Made by a program: the position numbers and the translations under genes. Shown piece after piece: positions 52,806-62,182 of a stretch of DNA of 64,000 bases; position 1 is the first letter of the stretch, and each line of letters begins with the position of its first letter. The stretch comes from Polynucleobacter cosmopolitanus (GTDB lineage Bacteria; Pseudomonadota; Gammaproteobacteria; Burkholderiales; Burkholderiaceae): the NCBI RefSeq assembly GCF_002224225.1, contig NZ_NJGG01000001.1, positions 1 through 64,000 of the forward strand. The letters run 5' to 3'. The notes beneath the pieces are model-generated. The model was not told where the DNA came from, did no database searches, and saw only the letters and a list, made by a program, of their open reading frames with translations.

Positions 52806-54962
52806 ATGCAATCGCACAATACATTACAAAATATTAAAAATATTGAAAGAAAAATATTTTTTAAATATAAGTATCATTTAGCCACTATTTTTTTAACGTG
52901 CTTAATTTTTGTTTTTGGAGGCTGGCGAGGAATAGCAGCACTCGTATATATGGAGCAACAAGCAATTACCATCCAAACAATTAAAAATACCAATAATTGG
53001 GAAAAAATTGATAGCTCTTTAAAAAAAGAAATGCAAAAGATAGATCAACTAAATTTAAATATTAAAAAAGAAATCGAACAACAGCTCATCAAAGAAAATG
53101 GTAATTTAAAGAAGGTATCAATCAATAAAATTTATGAAAAATTTCCTAAACTAGACGATATAAATATTGAATTAGTATTGCTTGACCCTCAAGGAGCTCC
53201 TTTAGAACATCAGGAGAATCCAGCATATGCCGATAAGGTGGCTATTGATAAAAGTGTTCTTGATGAGTTTAGAGCAGACTTAAATAAGGATAACGCATAC
53301 ATTTTTACAAAAAAAGATACAAAAAAAATTGTATTTTTAAGATCGCTTGAACTTCCAAATAAAAATATTGCGGGCCTCTTGTCCATAGCAATTAGCCCCA
53401 AAATTCTTATAAGCTCCTTAGATGATGAAGAGACAAACTTATTTGAATATATTTATATATTTGATAAAAAAAATATGGCCTTGTATGGGGAATCGCTTCA
53501 GAGTAATTCAAGTAGTGAAAAAATAAAAATTAATGATTTTTCATCATTGGTGAGCATTAAAAAAGACGGCGGCATTTTTTTTAATGGCCCTCCAATCGTT
53601 GATTCGCCAATTTCCTGGGCAGTTTTCTCAAGTAAAGAATATTTTTTATCTGATTGGCTAATTTCTAAAAAAAGTAGAGTGAGAAATACAATTCTTGTAA
53701 TAGTTGCAATGCTTATATCCTCAGCATTATTGTTTTATTTTTTTAGAAAATTTATAAAAACTGAGCGAGTCAATCAACTAAACTTAATTGAGTTAAAAAA
53801 TAATATCCAAGCAAAGGAGGATGTGGTTTCTTTAATTTCTCATGAGATAAGAACGCCCCTCAATGTAATTTATGGCTTAAGTCAGCTTTCCGAGGAATCT
53901 TCAATTACAAGAGAAGAACTCATTAAAAATAATGTATCTATTAAATCTGCTACAAAATATCTCACTAAGTTGCTAAATGAAATTCTCACATTCAATAAAT
54001 TATCGGCAAATGGTTTTGATCTTGATGAAAATTTTCATAAAATAGAAAACATATTTAGCAACATTCAATCTTTATTTAATAGCAGAAACAAACCGGATGT
54101 GAGAATATTTTTTGGCAACAATGTTCCTAAAAATATGCTTATTGAATGTGATGACTTTCAATTACAACAGGTACTCACCAATTTAATAGAAAATAGCCTG
54201 AAATTTACACGTCAAGGTTCTATAGAAATAGATGCTGAAGAACTCTCCAGAGGTGAAGAGACTGTATTAATAAGATTTTCGGTATCAGATACGGGCATTG
54301 GTATTAAAAAGAGCGAACAGGCATTTATTTTTGAACCTTTCAAACAAGCCAACCCATCAATTATTAGAGACTACGGTGGCACTGGACTTGGTTTAGCAAT
54401 TTCCAAAAGAATCGTTGAACGTTTAGGCGGTCAACTAGAGCTCACGTCAGAAGAAGGTGTTGGTTCCTGCTTTTATTTTGATATTGAATTTAATTTTAAA
54501 ATTGAAGATGCGACTCAAACTGAATCCATCGTTTCAACCGTTAAAAGCAGTCCAGCAAAGATTGATTTTGATAGCCTGCATATGAACGGACGAGTTTTAC
54601 TTGTTGACGACCATGCAACAACCCTAGAAGTAATGGAGAAATTCTTACAAAAAATTGGTTTGCGTGTGACAACTGCATCAGATGGTGAAAGCGCAATCAA
54701 GGAAATAACAAGAAATAAGCGTTTTGACATGATCATCATGGATGTTCAAATGCCTGGCTTATCAGGCATTGAAACAACCAAGATTATCAGGCTCTATGAA
54801 GATGAAAATCAAATTCAGCGTGTGCCAATCATATCTTTATCAGCCAATTCTTCTGATAAGAATATTGAGGATTGTATTTTGGCTGGGATGGATGACTTTA
54901 TTGAAAAGCCAACGGATTTCAATAAAGTACACCAGGTTATCAACACTTGGATTAGAAGCTAA
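52806..54962 (+). CDS. Hybrid sensor histidine kinase
   Basis: 718 residues. Membrane helix 1 lies at ~22-45, a ~250-residue periplasmic sensor region I do not recognise follows, and helix 2 is at ~297-316. HisKA has SLISHEIRTPLN with H346; HATPase has NLIENSLKF, DTGIGI and GGTGLGLAIS. The C-terminal receiver has VDDH and phospho-Asp D646 in MDVQMPG. There is no Hpt domain. The 5' half is notably AT-rich compared with the flagellar genes. It follows fliA-hpt closely, so the phosphorelay is linked to flagellar expression. Confidence 0.94.
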   Translation: MQSHNTLQNIKNIERKIFFKYKYHLATIFLTCLIFVFGGWRGIAALVYMEQQAITIQTIKNTNNWEKIDSSLKKEMQKIDQLNLNIKKEIEQQLIKENGNLKKVSINKIYEKFPKLDDINIELVLLDPQGAPLEHQENPAYADKVAIDKSVLDEFRADLNKDNAYIFTKKDTKKIVFLRSLELPNKNIAGLLSIAISPKILISSLDDEETNLFEYIYIFDKKNMALYGESLQSNSSSEKIKINDFSSLVSIKKDGGIFFNGPPIVDSPISWAVFSSKEYFLSDWLISKKSRVRNTILVIVAMLISSALLFYFFRKFIKTERVNQLNLIELKNNIQAKEDVVSLISHEIRTPLNVIYGLSQLSEESSITREELIKNNVSIKSATKYLTKLLNEILTFNKLSANGFDLDENFHKIENIFSNIQSLFNSRNKPDVRIFFGNNVPKNMLIECDDFQLQQVLTNLIENSLKFTRQGSIEIDAEELSRGEETVLIRFSVSDTGIGIKKSEQAFIFEPFKQANPSIIRDYGGTGLGLAISKRIVERLGGQLELTSEEGVGSCFYFDIEFNFKIEDATQTESIVSTVKSSPAKIDFDSLHMNGRVLLVDDHATTLEVMEKFLQKIGLRVTTASDGESAIKEITRNKRFDMIIMDVQMPGLSGIETTKIIRLYEDENQIQRVPIISLSANSSDKNIEDCILAGMDDFIEKPTDFNKVHQVINTWIRS

Positions 54963-54988
54963 TTAAATATAGATTTTGATCAAAATTT

Positions 54989-55900
54989 ATGTCTAATCCA
55001 TCAGTTGATATCCTGCCAGAAATTGAAGCTGAATTTATCAAGGCCAGAAGGGAGAGCCTTAACATCTCTCGCTCTGAACTTGCAAAAAAACTTTGTATCA
55101 CTGAGGCCCAACTAGAACAGATTGAAAATGGCCAAAAAGATAAGTTTTATAGTTACCATCACAAAAATCAAGTGGCGCGGAAGGTTGCAGCTGAATTAGG
55201 CATCGAAGAAAAAGATCTTTTTAAAAGAAAATTCAGCATTGGCTTCACCATTGAGGATAAAAATTACTCTATCCTCATTGACAAGAACAAAGAACAAGAT
55301 AAAGGTGAAGCTTTAATCAATGACATTTTAAGTAGAAATCTTAATGTGAATCTTGTTGTTAGCCACCACAGTCTTGTTGAGACACCGCAAACTCTTGATG
55401 ATTTACCAAAAATAAAGCCTGACTTTGATAAAAGATTGGCTTTCTTCTCTTTTGCATCTATCTTGTGTATTGGTATCTACATTTTTTACTTAGTTTCTAC
55501 AGGTCATTCATTTTTTTCTAAGCCTCAAGAAGGCCCTAAAGATGTTCGGGTCAATCTGTCTGAGATAGCCAAAGAGGACTTTAAAAAAATTCTTCCTTTG
55601 ATTACCGACTCTTGTTCGTATGCAAATGACTTGCAATTGAACTTTCATGTTCTTACGGTAGTTAAGGAATCAGCGGTGATTGAACTGAGCAACACCACCC
55701 CATCAAATATTTGTTTGGTTTTTTCAGACTATGCAGTCAAGAATACTGAAGTTTCTTCTAAGCCAATAAATCTTGATGTTAATTCAAGAATTCTTTTTCT
55801 TATAGCTGAAAAGCCAGAGACACTTGTCATTAGTCTAGATGGCGTTGATTTAGATATTTCCAATAAGAATTCATATATAAAATTACTCAATATGTTTTAA
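54989..55900 (+). CDS. RodZ-like HTH-transmembrane protein
   Basis: 303 residues. HTH at ~14-72 (ARRESLNISRSELAKKLCITEAQLEQIENGQKDKFYS), one membrane helix at ~150-170 (FFSFASILCIGIYIFYLVS) and a beta-rich periplasmic domain at ~185-303. This is the RodZ layout with a fuller C-terminal domain than its paralog at 10169. RodZ links MreB to the wall; here it follows a kinase gene at 26 bp. It converges with blh with only 3 bp between stops. Confidence 0.7.
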   Translation: MSNPSVDILPEIEAEFIKARRESLNISRSELAKKLCITEAQLEQIENGQKDKFYSYHHKNQVARKVAAELGIEEKDLFKRKFSIGFTIEDKNYSILIDKNKEQDKGEALINDILSRNLNVNLVVSHHSLVETPQTLDDLPKIKPDFDKRLAFFSFASILCIGIYIFYLVSTGHSFFSKPQEGPKDVRVNLSEIAKEDFKKILPLITDSCSYANDLQLNFHVLTVVKESAVIELSNTTPSNICLVFSDYAVKNTEVSSKPINLDVNSRILFLIAEKPETLVISLDGVDLDISNKNSYIKLLNMF

Positions 55901-55903
55901 CTT

Positions 55904-56815
55904 TTAAAAAATTGATTTTTTATAGTTACTTGTGGCCCATTCTGAAAACTTTGCTTTGTTTAAGACCCATGCGTGTGGAACAGTCAAAGCAGCAAGTCCA
56001 ACAAAGATGATTTGAATCAGATCTTTTTCAAATGAAGGGCTCAATTTCCAATACCAAACGCTCACTCCCATCATAATGACAGCGATTGTTGGCACAATTA
56101 ACGCATAGATAAAATGCTGTCTTTTAAAGCTATCAAGAAAGAAGTGACTTCTTACCAGGTGGCGAGCACTGTGCATGAAGCAAAAATAGATTGTGAAAGC
56201 CAAGATAGGCGTTGCTAATAAAAACAGAATAGAGATTGAGGAAATTTCCAGCTGATTCCTTAAATTTACTTTGTTTATATAAAACAACATTAAAAGTAAA
56301 GGCAATAACAATAAGCTGACATACTTAGATATCAGAACTATTTGCTGGGCTAGTTCTGCATCTACAATCATTCCATAAAGATTCGTTAGTTCTTCGCCAT
56401 TAATCAAGGACGGCAAAGAAATGATTGCGAAGCCATAGCTTAACTTTAACAACTGATGACCTGATAAATTTATATCATCGGAAAAATGTATTGCCGACAG
56501 CATTAAGAAAATCACGAAGAAAGGTCCTGGTACAAGATTCCATAATGCGATGATCAACAAAGAACTGACCATGTAAAGACCTAGAAATTTTATCCATTTT
56601 TTAACATGAACTAATTGATATGTTTGTCTAGCAAAAAGGACATCTAGGGAGCCATGGGGCACGCCTAAAAGCACAACCAGTGACAATGCGACCAACAACA
56701 TGGCTGAATTCAAGTGCGAATCCATGCCCAATGTTAGTAATGCAACCAATAAGGATATTACTATTGCAAGATTACTTTGAAATAGAAGAATCCTACGCAT
56801 CAATCGATCCACCAA
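55904..56815 (-). CDS. blh: Beta-carotene cleavage oxygenase Blh (Brp-like)
   Basis: 303 residues, polytopic membrane protein. The metal-binding His motifs of the Brp/Blh family are present: GVPHGSLD (~51-58), AIHFSDD (~112) and CFMHSARHL (~211). Blh cleaves beta-carotene to two retinal. It is the last gene of the retinal operon and overlaps crtY by 23 bp, so it is translationally coupled. This step supplies the chromophore for the rhodopsin. Confidence 0.93.
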   Translation of the reverse strand: MVDRLMRRILLFQSNLAIVISLLVALLTLGMDSHLNSAMLLVALSLVVLLGVPHGSLDVLFARQTYQLVHVKKWIKFLGLYMVSSLLIIALWNLVPGPFFVIFLMLSAIHFSDDINLSGHQLLKLSYGFAIISLPSLINGEELTNLYGMIVDAELAQQIVLISKYVSLLLLPLLLMLFYINKVNLRNQLEISSISILFLLATPILAFTIYFCFMHSARHLVRSHFFLDSFKRQHFIYALIVPTIAVIMMGVSVWYWKLSPSFEKDLIQIIFVGLAALTVPHAWVLNKAKFSEWATSNYKKSIF

Positions 56816-57965
56816 GACGACGCTTTGAACGTATTAACTCAGGAATTGCTGAAAGAAAGGTTAATGCAGGTAGCGAAGCAATAATCTTCAATTTTTGCCA
56901 AAAGCTTGAATGATCCGACATAAAATCAGCCACAGTCCTGACATCACAGTTTTTAAAGAGCTCTACAAATATCTTTGCCCCAATGATTGGATTTTTCTTG
57001 ATGACAGTGATGAATAAGAAATCCATCCAAGTTTGCATCCATGAGTCTTTTTTAAACTTTATTAACTGGCGATTATTCTTTAATTCAACAGCACAATCTT
57101 TTGACCAGGTTTGTATTCTCTGGAAAGCATAACCTGAACTTGGTCTGGCGGCCCCCGCAAATAAGCCAGCAAATAAATATGTGGGATCGTCTACCTGCTC
57201 AATATGATTATTCCCCATTGGCAGAATTCCCTTTTCCTGACGAATAATTGTGTAACTTTTGTTTTGCGTATATATTTCGATCTTCTCAAGCAGTCGATCA
57301 GTTAATTGATCGGCAGTAAATAAATCCTCTGAAAATACCGTGTACTCTATCAAAGCTCTACTATTTGAAGTAGGCAGGCAGTAGATAAAAGCTAAACCTT
57401 CTTTAAAATTCGAATCAAAGTCCATTAATACCAACTTATCTTCTACAAATAGAGCGCCATCAAGCTCCACCTCATACCCAACAAAAGATTGCCACATCAG
57501 CGAATCTTTTTTAGTCATAGACTTGATTGGTCTTGTATCAACAACATTTGAGGCGGTGGCTAAAAATTTTGACGTTGGAATATGCCAAGCATCTCTTTTG
57601 ATGACTTTATCAACTAATTTTTCACCAGTTAGCAGCTGAATCTTTTTATTTGAATTAATGGCATTTAAAGTATTTTTGTAAAAAATGTCACTGGGTAGCA
57701 TTAAATATGGCGTTTCGTTGCAGCTATATTCAAAATCCATGTGATTATTCTTGATCGAGAATGTATTCCACTTGAACGGGGCTAAATCTCTATGGATGGG
57801 CCCCTTCACATCCCAGAAGCACCATGTGCGATCATTTGTATAAGCTTCCCGCTCTTCAATAATCAAAGTTTTGGGACAATTCTCGCCAAATTGAGACAGT
57901 TGGTAAGCAAGACTCAATCCTGCACAACCGCCACCAATAATAACAAGGTCAAAGTGTTGATTCAT
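56793..57965 (-). CDS. crtY: Lycopene beta-cyclase CrtY
   Basis: 390 residues. The N-terminal dinucleotide-binding motif is LVIIGGGCAGLSLAYQLS (~6-23), followed by RTWCFWD (~46), a CrtY signature. GLFAGAARPSSGYAFQRIQ (~270) is the second conserved region. It turns lycopene into beta-carotene. It overlaps crtB by 17 bp and blh by 23 bp. Confidence 0.94.
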   Translation of the reverse strand: MNQHFDLVIIGGGCAGLSLAYQLSQFGENCPKTLIIEEREAYTNDRTWCFWDVKGPIHRDLAPFKWNTFSIKNNHMDFEYSCNETPYLMLPSDIFYKNTLNAINSNKKIQLLTGEKLVDKVIKRDAWHIPTSKFLATASNVVDTRPIKSMTKKDSLMWQSFVGYEVELDGALFVEDKLVLMDFDSNFKEGLAFIYCLPTSNSRALIEYTVFSEDLFTADQLTDRLLEKIEIYTQNKSYTIIRQEKGILPMGNNHIEQVDDPTYLFAGLFAGAARPSSGYAFQRIQTWSKDCAVELKNNRQLIKFKKDSWMQTWMDFLFITVIKKNPIIGAKIFVELFKNCDVRTVADFMSDHSSFWQKLKIIASLPALTFLSAIPELIRSKRRLGGSIDA

Positions 57966-58893
57966 GAACGTGAGGAAGATTTTTTAATGATTGATGAAGC
58001 TTGGCTTGATGCTGTCCTTTGTACCTATAAAAACCAGTATCAAAAAAAGAGCTTAACAGTATTTGGATTGTTAAACCCAACTTTAATGATTTTGAAACAA
58101 ACACTCTTCCATTCCAAAACTCATAATGATTATTTTTAAGTTTTACTCCAATATGCCGGTATAAAAATGCTGCAATCGCCATCCCCATTCTTGCTCTTAA
58201 TGGCAAAAAACATAGGCCCTGATGGCCGCTTTGATAATAAATATCTGCCCTATTCAGCAAATAAGTTAGATTTTGAGAAATAAGGTTTTTTGTATCCATG
58301 TCAGGATTAATGAATAAGCCTGGCTCTAGGTTTTTGCACATACCTCCCGGAATATACCTTCTATCCATCATGGCGTCCTCTGCCACATCTCTACAAATGT
58401 TGGTAAGCTGCATAGCAATTCCCAAATCAATGGCATGAGCGTATGCCTGCTCATCTCTTACATCAAGTATCTTACTCATCATCAGGCCAACCGTACCAGC
58501 AACTTGATAACAATAAATAAGAAGTTGATCTTCAGATTCAATACGAACAGATTTTAGATCTGACAAAACACCATGGATCAGCTCTACAGGCACTCTTGTA
58601 TCAATATTCTTCTTATTGAAAAGTTTTATTGCATCGTTGATGACGGGGTCATTTGATGTGCCAGCATTGATCTCAGTGATTATTTGCGAGAGAGTCTGAT
58701 GTGCGAGAGTTATATCGTCACCATCATCCCCAATATCATCTATATATCGACAAAATCTGTAGAGCCTCGTTGCATCTTCTGCATGCTCATGCTTTAAAAG
58801 GAATTTAGCCCAAAAAAAAGTTTTACCTTTTTGGGCCAGTATGTTGTTTGATTCTTTTATGTAATCAATTGAATATTGATCAACTGGGGTCAT
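57949..58893 (-). CDS. crtB: Phytoene synthase CrtB
   Basis: 314 residues. The first Asp-rich motif is YIDDIGDD (~50-57) and the second is LTNICRDVAEDAMMDRRYIP (~161). It joins two geranylgeranyl diphosphates into phytoene. It overlaps crtI by 4 bp. Confidence 0.95.
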   Translation of the reverse strand: MTPVDQYSIDYIKESNNILAQKGKTFFWAKFLLKHEHAEDATRLYRFCRYIDDIGDDGDDITLAHQTLSQIITEINAGTSNDPVINDAIKLFNKKNIDTRVPVELIHGVLSDLKSVRIESEDQLLIYCYQVAGTVGLMMSKILDVRDEQAYAHAIDLGIAMQLTNICRDVAEDAMMDRRYIPGGMCKNLEPGLFINPDMDTKNLISQNLTYLLNRADIYYQSGHQGLCFLPLRARMGMAIAAFLYRHIGVKLKNNHYEFWNGRVFVSKSLKLGLTIQILLSSFFDTGFYRYKGQHQAKLHQSLKNLPHVHESTL

Positions 58894-60383
58894 TTAAAGT
58901 CTGCAGCTACTGGTATTAGATGATCAATCACTTTAGCTGAACAAAGAACGCCTGGCAATCCGGCTCCTGGATGAGTTCCTGCCCCAGAGATGTATAGGTT
59001 TTTTATGCCTTCTGCCTTATTGTGGAATCTAAACCATGCTGACTGTCGAAATAAAGGAGCAATTGAAAATCCTGCCCCATGCGTACTTAGATAATTACTC
59101 TGAAAGTCTTTTGGTGTCATAAAAAAGTCTTCAGTCATGTGTTTTTTCAAATCAGGCAGAATCGTTTGGTCTAGTGCATCAATGATTTTATTTTTGAGTA
59201 TTTCACCCTCGATTGACCAGTCAATATCTGCCTTTAGATTAGGAACTGGGCATAAGACATAAAAACTATCGCAACCTTCAGGGGCAAAAGATGCATCTGT
59301 TGCAGTAGGGCGATGAATGTAGAGTGAGAAATCATCGGATAATATTTTTTTATCAAAAATATTACTGAGCAATTCTTTATAGGTTTTTCCTAGCCAAATA
59401 GTATGATGGACGACATCAGGATATTTTCTAGTGGTACCAAAGTAGATCACCATTAAGCCCATTGAATAATGGGCTAGTTTAATTTTTACCTTTGACGCTA
59501 TGGCAACGTCGTCCTGATCAACCATATTTTGGTACAGGTATGTAGGATCAGCGTTAGAAACGATGATATCGGCACCCACCTTAGAGCCATCATCCAGAGT
59601 TAACCCAACGGCCTTACCGTTATCAATGATGATTTTCTTAACAGATTGATTCAAAATAATTTCAATATTATTTCTTTCCATCAGGTTCTTATAAGCATTA
59701 ACAATGGCGCCGGTGCCACCCATAGCAAAAAAGACGCCGAATCTTCTTTCTAAATAATGGATCAGTCCATAAATGCTCGTCGTTGAAAACGGGTTTCCCC
59801 CTACCAATAATGGCTGGATTGAAAATGCTTGTCGTAACTTTGGATTCATTAAATGTCTTGAGACCATTCCCCAAACGCTCTCATAACTCTTCAAAACAAG
59901 CAGTTTTGGCACAAGAGAGATCATCAACATAAAGCGATGAAATGGAATAGCCGATAGCTTTGTAAAAGCTATGTCATAGATATTTTTAGAATGAATGAGT
60001 AGCTTTTTGTAACCCTCTTTATCTCGGGGCTCTATCTTATCGATTTCAGCCAGAGTATCTTCGATCGTACCGCCATAATCAAAAGTTGTTTTATCTGAGA
60101 AATAAAAGCGATACCATGGTGTCAGAGGGACCAATTGAACATGATCCTCAAGTTTCTCGTTAAAGAGTTCAAATAACTCTTCGAGTAGAAACGGCGCTGT
60201 TATAACCGTTGGTCCAGCATCATGCTTGAACCCATTTCTGACGAATACTTGAGCCCTACCTCCCAACATCGGGCTTCTATCAATGATTTTTACTTGATAA
60301 CCCTTAGCCCTCAATCTTAAAGCAGAAGCAATGCCACCAAAGCCAGAACCAATAACTACAGCCTGCCTAGGAATAGTGGTCAT
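58890..60383 (-). CDS. crtI: Phytoene desaturase CrtI
   Basis: 497 residues. The FAD site is VVIGSGFGGIASALRLRAKGYQVKIIDRSPMLGGRA (~9-44) and the C-terminal carotenoid-desaturase signature is YISGAGTHPGAGLPGVLCSAKV. A four-step desaturase yields lycopene from phytoene. It overlaps crtE by 17 bp. Confidence 0.96.
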   Translation of the reverse strand: MTTIPRQAVVIGSGFGGIASALRLRAKGYQVKIIDRSPMLGGRAQVFVRNGFKHDAGPTVITAPFLLEELFELFNEKLEDHVQLVPLTPWYRFYFSDKTTFDYGGTIEDTLAEIDKIEPRDKEGYKKLLIHSKNIYDIAFTKLSAIPFHRFMLMISLVPKLLVLKSYESVWGMVSRHLMNPKLRQAFSIQPLLVGGNPFSTTSIYGLIHYLERRFGVFFAMGGTGAIVNAYKNLMERNNIEIILNQSVKKIIIDNGKAVGLTLDDGSKVGADIIVSNADPTYLYQNMVDQDDVAIASKVKIKLAHYSMGLMVIYFGTTRKYPDVVHHTIWLGKTYKELLSNIFDKKILSDDFSLYIHRPTATDASFAPEGCDSFYVLCPVPNLKADIDWSIEGEILKNKIIDALDQTILPDLKKHMTEDFFMTPKDFQSNYLSTHGAGFSIAPLFRQSAWFRFHNKAEGIKNLYISGAGTHPGAGLPGVLCSAKVIDHLIPVAADFK

Positions 60384-61299
60384 TTTTTAATTGTGCTTGA
60401 ATCTGTTGAATCATTTTTAGCAGGTGTTCGCTCATGGCATCTGGCAACATTTCTGCTGACTGCCCCGCTTCTGATAAATATTGTTCCGTTAACTTAATCG
60501 CACTACCAACAGGATCGACGGATCCCGCATCTTTTAGCAAATGAACCACGTTCAGTGATTTTTGCTGACCATTGGTCGGTGAATCTTTTTCAATGTCTTG
60601 CAGATCATCAGCCATTTGATATGCAACAGAAAAAGCGCTGACACTTTTTCTAACGATTTCCAAATATTGATTTTGTGACGATAAGACGATTGCAAGCTCT
60701 AGCGGCAAGCCCAATAAAGCACCGGATTTTGCCTTTGCAATTCTTACGTAGGTATCAATGCATTGAATAGGATTGACTTTGCATTCTATGTCATCTGACT
60801 GACCCTCGATGACCGAGGAAGTGCGTCGACCAACAAGTGAAATAATGATTGGCAATAATTTTGTGTTGCTGATTCCACCCAGCAAACTATAAGCACTTGA
60901 AAGCAAAAGATCGCCTGCACAGATAGCAATGTTAGTACTGTATTTTTTCCAAACCGTTATTTGACCTCTACGGATCTCATCCATATCCTGAATATCATCA
61001 TGGATAAGGGATGCGTTATGCAATAACTCAGATACTGCTGAGATGATCAGCATATCGTCATGCTCTACATCTAATTCTAGACATGCACTGAGACAAAGTC
61101 TCATTCTAACTTTTTGACCTGGCGCATCTAGATGGTACTTAGCTGCCTGAAGCGCTAAGTTTTGAATTTGTGATGATTCGGTAACAGTGCCGAATATGTG
61201 CCCGTTAATTAATGCATCAACTTGACGAATTAATTCGTCAATAGATGAATCCAAACCTTTTGATGATTTAGATAATTTAATTAATGTTTGAGCTGTCAT
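60367..61299 (-). CDS. crtE: Geranylgeranyl diphosphate synthase CrtE
   Basis: 310 residues. The two Asp-rich prenyltransferase motifs are DDIQD at 101-105 and DDLQD at 231-235; FARM and SARM are intact. It makes the C20 precursor for carotenoids. It starts 91 bp after the rhodopsin gene across a terminator hairpin and lacks a clear ribosome binding site. No isopentenyl diphosphate isomerase gene is in the cluster. Confidence 0.94.
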   Translation of the reverse strand: MTAQTLIKLSKSSKGLDSSIDELIRQVDALINGHIFGTVTESSQIQNLALQAAKYHLDAPGQKVRMRLCLSACLELDVEHDDMLIISAVSELLHNASLIHDDIQDMDEIRRGQITVWKKYSTNIAICAGDLLLSSAYSLLGGISNTKLLPIIISLVGRRTSSVIEGQSDDIECKVNPIQCIDTYVRIAKAKSGALLGLPLELAIVLSSQNQYLEIVRKSVSAFSVAYQMADDLQDIEKDSPTNGQQKSLNVVHLLKDAGSVDPVGSAIKLTEQYLSEAGQSAEMLPDAMSEHLLKMIQQIQAQLKNDHYS

Positions 61300-61310
61300 T
61301 TAATGATTTC

Positions 61311-61366
61311 AAAAAATATCGGGCACATCTTTTTAATTGTTTTTATCAATTTAAAGATATGCCCGA
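61311..61366 (-). terminator. Strong hairpin between rhodopsin and crtE
   Basis: On the minus strand TCGGGCA-TATCTTT and AAAGATG-TGCCCGA pair, with AATTG/CAATT extending the stem, followed by TATTTTTT. It is a textbook intrinsic terminator placed inside the operon, so read-through would give lower crt than rhodopsin mRNA. Confidence 0.8.
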
Positions 61367-61390
61367 ATATATGACTCTAGTTATTGACTA

Positions 61391-62182
61391 TTACTTCTTT
61401 TCGCTTTCAGACACAGCTACTGACCAAATGATCACACCAAATGCAATCTTGTTTAGAACGTCAGCAAGGTTGTAAATGATATTCAAAGCATTGGAACTAG
61501 CTTCTGGAGAAGCGCCTGTTAGGTAACCGAAGAAATAACCAATTGGATAGATTGCCCAACCAATTGTCACAATCCAACGCATTAAGTTAAATGCTGACTG
61601 TACATTTGCTGGTGCTTGTTGTGCATTGATCTTGCTGGCTTCGCCTGCGAAGATTTCCCAAAGGATATATGCCCAACCAATCATACCGATGATGAATGCA
61701 GGCCATACAGCCATGTATCCAGCTTCGCCTAGGTATCCACCAACCAACATGACCAATGTACCAATCATCAAACGCCAAAACACGCCAACTGGCACTTTAG
61801 CAATTGCTTGAAGAATCAAGTAGAACTCAATCATCAATAGCGGTACTGTGATTAACCAGTCGATGTAACGGAAAACAGTTGGTGATGCACCTGTTGAAAC
61901 CCATACATCGCGCATATAGAAATAATGCACAGCAGCAATTAATGTAACCAAACCTGATACAGTTAATGAAGTCTTCCATTTAGGGCTAACGCGATCTCTC
62001 TCCAAGAAGAAAAATGCTGTTGAAGCAACAAGCGCCATTGAAATCAACCAAAATGAAATTCCAACGAAGTCTGTTGACTTGAGGACCAGAGTTTCTGCGT
62101 ATGCAGGTGATGCAATAAGACCTAGAGTGACCAAACCTAGTGCTGATTTACATCGGATTAAAGCGTTTTTGAATGTAATCAT
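61391..62182 (-). CDS. Proton-pumping rhodopsin (proteorhodopsin type, green)
   Basis: 263 residues from the ATG at 62182, chosen because GGAG lies 8 nt upstream; longer in-frame starts at 62194 and 62218 lack this. A signal peptide (cleavage near SPAYA) precedes seven helices. Against proteorhodopsin numbering (offset 11), D108 = D97 (acceptor), T112 = T101, E119 = E108 (donor), H86 = H75 and R105 = R94; the retinal-binding lysine is K245. This DTE set marks an outward proton pump. L116 (= L105) marks green absorption. It is first in the retinal operon. Confidence 0.96.
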   Translation of the reverse strand: MITFKNALIRCKSALGLVTLGLIASPAYAETLVLKSTDFVGISFWLISMALVASTAFFFLERDRVSPKWKTSLTVSGLVTLIAAVHYFYMRDVWVSTGASPTVFRYIDWLITVPLLMIEFYLILQAIAKVPVGVFWRLMIGTLVMLVGGYLGEAGYMAVWPAFIIGMIGWAYILWEIFAGEASKINAQQAPANVQSAFNLMRWIVTIGWAIYPIGYFFGYLTGASPEASSNALNIIYNLADVLNKIAFGVIIWSVAVSESEKK

